Shown piece after piece: positions 29,451 to 36,479 of a stretch of 36,479 bases of DNA. The notes under the pieces were generated by a model. That model saw only the letters and a list, made by a program, of their open reading frames with translations. It was not told the DNA's origin and did not search any database. The DNA is from an uncultured Clostridia bacterium (GTDB lineage Bacteria > Bacillota > Clostridia > Christensenellales > UBA1242): positions 1 through 36,479 of the forward strand of contig CANQRE010000003.1 of NCBI GenBank assembly GCA_947626175.1, given 5' to 3'. The position numbers and the translations under genes are program-made. How positions within the stretch are numbered: position 1 is the stretch's first letter; each line of letters begins with the position of its first letter.

Positions 29451-30453
29451 CAAAGTTGCAATTTCATCACGCATTCGTCTTGCCCGAAACATTTCGGACA
29501 TAGAGTTTATGCCGCTGCTTACAGATGAAAACAAAATAGATTTCATCACGTCATCGATGAGCGCGCTTTTGTCAGCTTCAGGAGATTTTGACACAAGATT
29601 TTTAAAGGATATGCCGCTTTCGTCATGCACAGCACTTTTGGAAAGACATATCATCAGCAAGGAGCTTATTGCCAACAAGGATATTTCTGTTGTTTCAACA
29701 AATGAAGATGAAAGCATAATTGTGATGATGCTTGAAGAAGATCATTTGCGTCTTCAAAGCGTTCAAAGCGGATTTAATCTTATGAAGGCGTATTCGCTTC
29801 TTCTTCCGCTTGATGAAAAAATTTCCGCAGCATTCAAAATTGCTTTTGATCAGCGACTGGGATATTTAACCTCTTCGCCATCAAATCTTGGAACAGGGAT
29901 GAGGGCGTCAGTGATGGTTTTCATTCCTGCTCTTGTCATGAGCGGCCAAATTGAACATCTCAAAAAAGATGCCCGCAAGGAAGGGTTAACTTTTCGCGGA
30001 GTGTATGGCGAAGGAAGCGAAGGGCTTGGCTATTTGTATCAAATTTCAAATCAAGGCCTTTTGTGGCTAAGTGAAGAGGAAATAATTGACAGGGTCAGCG
30101 ACTTTTTCTTTGAAATATATAATCAAGAAACAAGTTTAAGACAGCAAATATTTGAGAAAAATCATGACAAGCTTTGTGACGAAATTTTTCGGGCTTTTGC
30201 GATAATCAAAAACGCCTATCTTCTTGAAGAAAAGGAAATGTTCCGCCTGCTTGGGCTTGTTCGATTTGGACATGAACTGGGATTGTTAAAAATAAAAGAC
30301 ATTGAGCTGTTTATGAAGTTATATTATCATGGTGGTTCGGCATTTTTGCGTTCTCTTCGCACTTTTTCGGCAGAAAAAAAGGAAAATCGCATGAGAGCGG
30401 AGTATATATCAAAGATGGTGAAAAACCTTGTAACAATTGGGGGTGAAAAATGA
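29437..30453 (+). CDS. mcsB: Protein-arginine kinase McsB
   Basis: VAISSRIRLARNISDIEFMPLL, EEDHLRLQSVQSGFNL, DQRLGYLTSSPSNLGTGMRASVMVFIPALVMSGQI, RGVYGEGSEGLGYLYQISNQ; ATG 29437 with CAAGGAGAAGCC SD (track start 29329 is too long). Confidence 0.92.
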   Translation: MTNFDKVAISSRIRLARNISDIEFMPLLTDENKIDFITSSMSALLSASGDFDTRFLKDMPLSSCTALLERHIISKELIANKDISVVSTNEDESIIVMMLEEDHLRLQSVQSGFNLMKAYSLLLPLDEKISAAFKIAFDQRLGYLTSSPSNLGTGMRASVMVFIPALVMSGQIEHLKKDARKEGLTFRGVYGEGSEGLGYLYQISNQGLLWLSEEEIIDRVSDFFFEIYNQETSLRQQIFEKNHDKLCDEIFRAFAIIKNAYLLEEKEMFRLLGLVRFGHELGLLKIKDIELFMKLYYHGGSAFLRSLRTFSAEKKENRMRAEYISKMVKNLVTIGGEK

Positions 30454-32882
30454 ATTTAGGTTCAAATTTCTTTTCTGACAGCATTGAAAAGGTAATCAAA
30501 AATGCAAGCCGAGTTGCCTTAAAGTTTGGCAGCGATGTTGTTGGCACAGAGCATATTTTGTATGGCATAACATCGGTCAAGGAGTCGTTGGCATCAAAAA
30601 TGCTGGCGGAATATGGTGTGACGGAAGAAGATTTGTTTGAGCTTTTCCGCGAAAATTCATTTGAAGAGCAGGCTTTTGGCTCAGTTGAACTTTCGCCAAG
30701 GGTAAAAGAGCTTTTCCGCATTGCACAACAATATGCAATGAGCTTCAATCATTCCTTTTTGGGAACAGAGCATTTGCTGCTCGCGCTTTTGTCATCGCAA
30801 GGCTCTGTTGCGGTCAAACTTTTGGCAAATCATTATGGAGTTGATCTTCAGTCGCTGTATAACAAACTCACAACTTCGCTCAATCAATCAAGCGGGGCAA
30901 AGCAAGCAAATTCGGCAAGCGAATCACAGCTTAAAAGCACCCTTCCTGAAAAATTGCTTTCAATGGGCAGTGACATAACCCTAAAAGCAAAGGAACACAA
31001 ACTTGATCCTGTGATTGGAAGGGAAGATGAAATCGAGCGAGTTATCGAAATACTGTGCCGCAAAACAAAAAACAATCCTGTTCTTATTGGTGAAGCTGGG
31101 GTTGGAAAAACGGCGATTGTTGAAGGGCTTGCTCAAGCAATTGTAAGCGGAAATGTGCCTGAAATCTTAAAGGACAAAGTTGTTTATTCGCTTGAAATAG
31201 GCGGGCTTATGGCTGGAACAAAATATCGCGGCTCAATGGAAGAAAAACTTAAGGACGCCATTGAAACAATCATTCAGGACAAAAACATAATTGTGTTCAT
31301 AGATGAAATTCACACTCTTGGCAGGGCAAGCAGCTCTGAAAGTGGTGAAACTCCGCCAGCGGACATGCTCAAGCCATATCTTGCGCGGGGAGAGCTTCAA
31401 ACAATTGGGGCAACAACAACTGATGAATATCGCAAATTTATCGAAAAGGACAAAGCACTTGAACGTAGATTTCAGCCAATTGTTGTTCAGCCGCCTTCAG
31501 TTGAAAACACAATTCAAATATTAAAAGGCCTAAAGGACACTTATGAAGCTTTCCACAAGGTTAAAATAAGTGATGAAGCCATAATTGCTGCGGCAACGCT
31601 TTCTGACAGATATATCATGGACAGGGCATTGCCTGACAAAGCGATTGACCTTATTGATGAAGCCTGCTCAAAGGCCAAAGTCAACTTTTCTGTCAAGCCG
31701 CAGGAAGTAAAGGATCTTGAAAACAAAATTGCACACTTGTCGTCTTCAAGAGATGATGCTTCGCTTCAACGCAATTATGAAAAAGCGGCGGAGCTTCAAT
31801 CTGAAATCATAAAGCTTGAAACTCAGCTAAAGGAAAAGCAATCTTCGCTCAAGCCAAAAGTCAAAGCAACAAATCAAATTGGAGCAAATGAAATTGCGCA
31901 AGTTGTTTCAAAATGGACTGGGATTCCTGTCACAAGGCTGACGGAAAGTGAAAGGGACAAGCTTTTGCATCTTGAAGAAATTTTCCACAAGCGTGTTGTT
32001 GGCCAAGATGAAGCAGTTTCGGCTGTGGCAAAGGCAATTCGCAGGTCGCGTGTTGGCCTTCAGGATTCAAAAAGGCCAATTGGCTCGTTCTTGTTCTTGG
32101 GGCAAACTGGCGTTGGAAAAACAGAGCTTAGCAAAGCAATTGCCGAAGCAATGTTTGACAGCGAAAACAACATTGTCAGACTTGACATGTCGGAATATAT
32201 GGAGCCGCACTCGGTTTCAAAACTCATTGGTGCTCCTCCGGGATATGTTGGCTATGATGAAGGCGGACAGCTGACGGAAGCAGTTCGCAGAAGGCCATAT
32301 TGCGTAATCCTTTTTGATGAAATTGAAAAGGCGCATCCAGACATTTTTAATGCACTTTTGCAAATATTGGATGACGGCAGACTAACTGACAGCCAGGGCA
32401 GAACTGTAAGCTTCAAAAACACAATCATCATCATGACGTCAAACATAGGGGCAGATGAAGTAAAGCAAAACAAAAAACTTGGATTTGGCGAAGATGAGGA
32501 AAATGTGGCGGACAAAGAAATATATATGCAAGCGCTCAAAAACAAATTTAAGCCAGAGTTTATCAATCGAATTGACATGATTTGTGTGTTTGAGCCGCTC
32601 ACACAGCCGCAACTTGTAAAAATTGCAAAACTTCTTATTTCTGGCATAAACAAAAGGCTGAAGGAAAAGGATTTGTCAATCATGCTCACAGAAGACGCAC
32701 TGTCATATATCGTAAGCAAAGGCTCAAACACTGAATATGGAGCAAGGCCGCTCAAACGCTTTTTGCAGCAGGAAGTGGAAGACAGAATCGCCGAAAAAAT
32801 ATTGCTTGGCGAGCTAAAGGACAAAGGCGTGATTGAAATCGACTGCGAAAATGATGAACTGACATTCACTTCAAGGGATTAA
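30450..32882 (+). CDS. clpC: ATP-dependent Clp protease ATP-binding subunit ClpC
   Basis: N-domain repeats with GTEH motifs, Walker [16 protein letters not shown] and [26 protein letters not shown] overlap with mcsB. Confidence 0.96.
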   Translation: MNLGSNFFSDSIEKVIKNASRVALKFGSDVVGTEHILYGITSVKESLASKMLAEYGVTEEDLFELFRENSFEEQAFGSVELSPRVKELFRIAQQYAMSFNHSFLGTEHLLLALLSSQGSVAVKLLANHYGVDLQSLYNKLTTSLNQSSGAKQANSASESQLKSTLPEKLLSMGSDITLKAKEHKLDPVIGREDEIERVIEILCRKTKNNPVLIGEAGVGKTAIVEGLAQAIVSGNVPEILKDKVVYSLEIGGLMAGTKYRGSMEEKLKDAIETIIQDKNIIVFIDEIHTLGRASSSESGETPPADMLKPYLARGELQTIGATTTDEYRKFIEKDKALERRFQPIVVQPPSVENTIQILKGLKDTYEAFHKVKISDEAIIAAATLSDRYIMDRALPDKAIDLIDEACSKAKVNFSVKPQEVKDLENKIAHLSSSRDDASLQRNYEKAAELQSEIIKLETQLKEKQSSLKPKVKATNQIGANEIAQVVSKWTGIPVTRLTESERDKLLHLEEIFHKRVVGQDEAVSAVAKAIRRSRVGLQDSKRPIGSFLFLGQTGVGKTELSKAIAEAMFDSENNIVRLDMSEYMEPHSVSKLIGAPPGYVGYDEGGQLTEAVRRRPYCVILFDEIEKAHPDIFNALLQILDDGRLTDSQGRTVSFKNTIIIMTSNIGADEVKQNKKLGFGEDEENVADKEIYMQALKNKFKPEFINRIDMICVFEPLTQPQLVKIAKLLISGINKRLKEKDLSIMLTEDALSYIVSKGSNTEYGARPLKRFLQQEVEDRIAEKILLGELKDKGVIEIDCENDELTFTSRD

Positions 32883-32912
32883 TCGCTATAAAAACAATCG
32901 TTTCAAAAAAAC

Positions 32913-32944
32913 AAAAAAGCGAAGGCATTTGCCTTCGCTTTTTA
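32913..32944 (+). terminator. Rho-independent terminator after clpC
   Basis: GCGAAGGCA-TT-TGCCTTCGC followed by TTTTT. Confidence 0.85.
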
Positions 32945-33067
32945 AATTGACACATCGCTGGCTTGATATCATGAAAAAGCCTTGGTGTCAATATTGAAAA
33001 ATATCTCTTTTTGTTTGGAGAAAAAAGATAAATTTGTTACAATAGTAAAGTCAAAAAGGAGAGAAAC

Positions 33068-33592
33068 ATGAAAATTGAATTTGTTGAAAGAAATTACAAG
33101 ATTTCGAAAAAACTCAAAGAAATCATCACTGAAAAAGTGGAGCGTTTATCAAAGTATTTTGGCGCTGATGCAAGGGCAAAAGTTGTTTGCTCGGAGCAAA
33201 ACAAAACTCAAAAGTTGGAACTTACAATTGTCAACAAAGGAACTCTTTACAGAAGTGAAGTGACAAGTGATGAAATGTTCAACAACATTGACCTTGCTCT
33301 TCCAAAAATTGAGCGTCAAATTGTTCGTCACAAGGACAAAAGGATTGCATCATCTCGAGTTAAAGAAGTCAATGCCTATGAGTTTATCACCGAAGAGCCT
33401 GAAGAAAAACTTGCCGATGTTTACAAAACAAAATCATTTGATCTTGATCCAATTTCAGTTGACCAAGCAAAGGATTATATCGAGCGCCTTGGCCACACTT
33501 TCTTTATTTTTCTCAATGCCGAAACAGGCAAGGTAAATGTTTTGTATCGCCGCAAGGATCAAAAATTTGGCCTTATTGAAGTAAATTACTAA
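33068..33592 (+). CDS. hpf: Ribosome hibernation promoting factor, long form
   Basis: MKIEFVERNYKISKKLKEIITEKVERLSKYF... and C-terminal domain VDQAKDYIERLGHTFFIFLNAETGKVNVLYRRKDQKFGLIE. Confidence 0.94.
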   Translation: MKIEFVERNYKISKKLKEIITEKVERLSKYFGADARAKVVCSEQNKTQKLELTIVNKGTLYRSEVTSDEMFNNIDLALPKIERQIVRHKDKRIASSRVKEVNAYEFITEEPEEKLADVYKTKSFDLDPISVDQAKDYIERLGHTFFIFLNAETGKVNVLYRRKDQKFGLIEVNY

Positions 33593-33649
33593 AATCAACA
33601 TATTTGCGGTATTCTGACATAATACACACAACATATTGACAAAAAAAAC

Positions 33650-33682
33650 AAAAACGCCTTTGCATCGCAAAGGCGTTTTTTA
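33650..33682 (+). terminator. Rho-independent terminator between hpf and ung
   Basis: AAAAACGCCTTTGC-atc-GCAAAGGCGTTTTTT; A and T tracts on both sides allow bidirectional use. Confidence 0.85.
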
Positions 33683-33725
33683 AAATTGTTCAAGGCTTTT
33701 GATTTTGTTTTTTTAAGCAAAAACA

Positions 33726-34382
33726 TTAATGCCAATCGATTTCTTGCATTCCGTTCAACTTTAAAAATTGATTGCACTTTGAAAAATGTTTGCATCCAAA
33801 AAATCCGCGATATGCTGACATTGGGCTTGGGTGCGGCGCTCGCAAAACAAGGTGGCGAGCGGGGATTTGGCTTGCAAATTGCCCAGCGTGTGAACCCCAA
33901 AGCATAAACACCATCGGCTGCTCTCTTTTTGCCAAAAGTTCAATGATTTTTGACGTAAATTGTTCCCAGCCTTTGCCTTGATGGCTCATTGCGGCGTGTT
34001 TTCGAACGGTGAGAGTGGTGTTGAGCAAAAGCACTCCTTGCTTTGCCCAGCGAGACAAATCTCCACTTGAGTTTGGAGAGTAGCCAAGGTCGTTTTTGAT
34101 TTCCTGAAAAATGTTCACAAGGCTTGGCGGCAACGGTGTTGGGTCTGACACTGAAAAACTCAGCCCATTTGCTTGCCCAGGCTCGTGATATGGGTCCTGA
34201 CCGATGATAACCACCTTCACTTTGTCGTAAGGCACAAAGTTTAGGGCGTTAAACACAAGGTCATCTTCGGGATAAACGTCAAACTTGCTTCTTTCGTCAC
34301 GCAAAAAGTCTTGCAATGTCACAAAATATTGCTTTTCGGTTTCGTCTTTTAAAAGGTCATACCAGCTTTTTCTGATTTTCAT
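33726..34382 (-). CDS. ung: Uracil-DNA glycosylase (family 1)
   Basis: VVIIGQDPYHEPGQANGLSFSV, GVLLLNTTLTV, APHPSPMSAYRGFFGCKHFSKCN. Confidence 0.96.
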   Translation of the reverse strand: MKIRKSWYDLLKDETEKQYFVTLQDFLRDERSKFDVYPEDDLVFNALNFVPYDKVKVVIIGQDPYHEPGQANGLSFSVSDPTPLPPSLVNIFQEIKNDLGYSPNSSGDLSRWAKQGVLLLNTTLTVRKHAAMSHQGKGWEQFTSKIIELLAKREQPMVFMLWGSHAGQFASQIPARHLVLRAPHPSPMSAYRGFFGCKHFSKCNQFLKLNGMQEIDWH

Positions 34383-34578
34383 TTTATCTCCGCAAAAATT
34401 TTAGCACATTCTTGCCAAAAACACAAGCAGCAACAGCCTGTTGCGTTCAAAAAAGCAAATGCTTTTTGCGTTTGACAACAAAACAGCAATCATCTTGCTT
34501 CTTTGCAGCAAAATCATTTTGTTTTTCACCTTCAAATCACTTTGTTTTGGCAAGCAAATTTGTTAAAATAACTGTTGA

Positions 34579-35886
<1,308 letters not shown>

Positions 35887-35944
35887 GCGTATTCTCTTAA
35901 ACGGGCTTTAACAAACGCACTCGATGCATCTTAAGGAGAAAAAT

Positions 35945-36479
35945 ATGATTAACACAAATTTATATAAAACACTGAAGGAGCGGGGGCTTTTGTATCAATG
36001 CACTGACGAGCAAGGCCTAAAAAGTATGCTTGAAAGCGGAAAGCCAATCGCGGTGTATGAGGGCACCGATCCAACAATGGACAGCCTTCACATCGGTCAC
36101 TGCTTGCCATATCTCATCATGCGCCGCTTCCAAAAGGCAGGGCACAAGGTGATTCTCCTCATGGGCGGAGCAACGGCTTCAATCGGCGATCCATCTGGCA
36201 AAACAACAATGCGAAGCATGATGAGCAAGGCTCAAATTGAGCAAAACGTTCAAAAAATCAAGGAAACGCTCAAAATTTTTCTCGATTTTGACGGCGAAAA
36301 TCCGGCAATAATCGTGAACAACATCGATTGGTTTTCAAATTATTCCTACATTGACTTCATGCGCGAAGTTGGTGTTCATTTCAATGTGAACAAAATGCTT
36401 GCAAATGAAATTTATGCCAAACGCATCGAAGAAGGCGGCTTAACGTTTTTTGAAATGGGCTATATGCTTATGCAGGCCT
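35945..36479 (+). CDS. tyrS: Tyrosyl-tRNA synthetase (3' truncated by window edge)
   Basis: TTAAGGAGAAAAATATG then MINTNLYKTLKERGLLYQCTDEQGLKSMLESGKPIAVYEGTDPTMDSLHIGHCLPYLIMRRFQKAGHKVILLMGGATASIGDPSGK...LTFFEMGYMLMQA; class I HIGH signature. Not in ORF track because no stop is reached. Confidence 0.94.
   Translation, partial: MINTNLYKTLKERGLLYQCTDEQGLKSMLESGKPIAVYEGTDPTMDSLHIGHCLPYLIMRRFQKAGHKVILLMGGATASIGDPSGKTTMRSMMSKAQIEQNVQKIKETLKIFLDFDGENPAIIVNNIDWFSNYSYIDFMREVGVHFNVNKMLANEIYAKRIEEGGLTFFEMGYMLMQA

Noticed and set aside
32252-32869. 205-aa minus-strand ORF
   Set aside because: Entirely antisense to the conserved C-terminal half of clpC; Ser-rich composition typical of antisense translation.
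35887-35944. Possible T-box leader for tyrS
   Set aside because: Only 58 nt between eno and tyrS, no T-box sequence or specifier stem.

Overview
AT-rich bacterial chromosomal window with a Bacillota/Clostridia-like gene complement (inferred from McsA/McsB/ClpC, dnaG-sigA, DUF3343 and the YwlE-rpiB pair). It is mostly densely packed housekeeping genes on the + strand: ligD, a DUF262/DUF1524 (GmrSD-like) nuclease, rlmD, a HAD hydrolase, tRNA-Arg(CCU), rplM-rpsI behind a structured leader, trxB, dnaG-sigA, lysS-nth-obgE-yhbY, rsfS, a YwlE-like phosphatase with rpiB, gap, tex-mcsA-mcsB-clpC, hpf, eno and partial tyrS. On the - strand are a cysteine desulfurase-like gene, dinB, ung and several orphan ORFs. 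I did not find a clear complete novel multi-gene system. The points most worth a second look are: (i) a frameshifted gap gene missing the NAD-binding segment, consistent with an ~11-nt deletion; (ii) a 132-bp near-identical repeat that starts inside the 3' end of tRNA-Arg(CCU); (iii) an unusual protein-arginine-phosphorylation locus with a minimal one-finger McsA, an McsB carrying Ser in place of the usual active-site Cys, no ctsR in the window, and a YwlE-like eraser 7 kb upstream; (iv) a half-size amidohydrolase-like protein lacking metal ligands and coupled to tex; (v) a full PE-Lig-Pol LigD with no Ku in the window, next to a GmrSD-like nuclease; (vi) a degenerate GT2-like membrane protein and an orphan membrane protein with a possible nuclease-fold loop. 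All homology calls come from motif recognition by eye; no database search was run.
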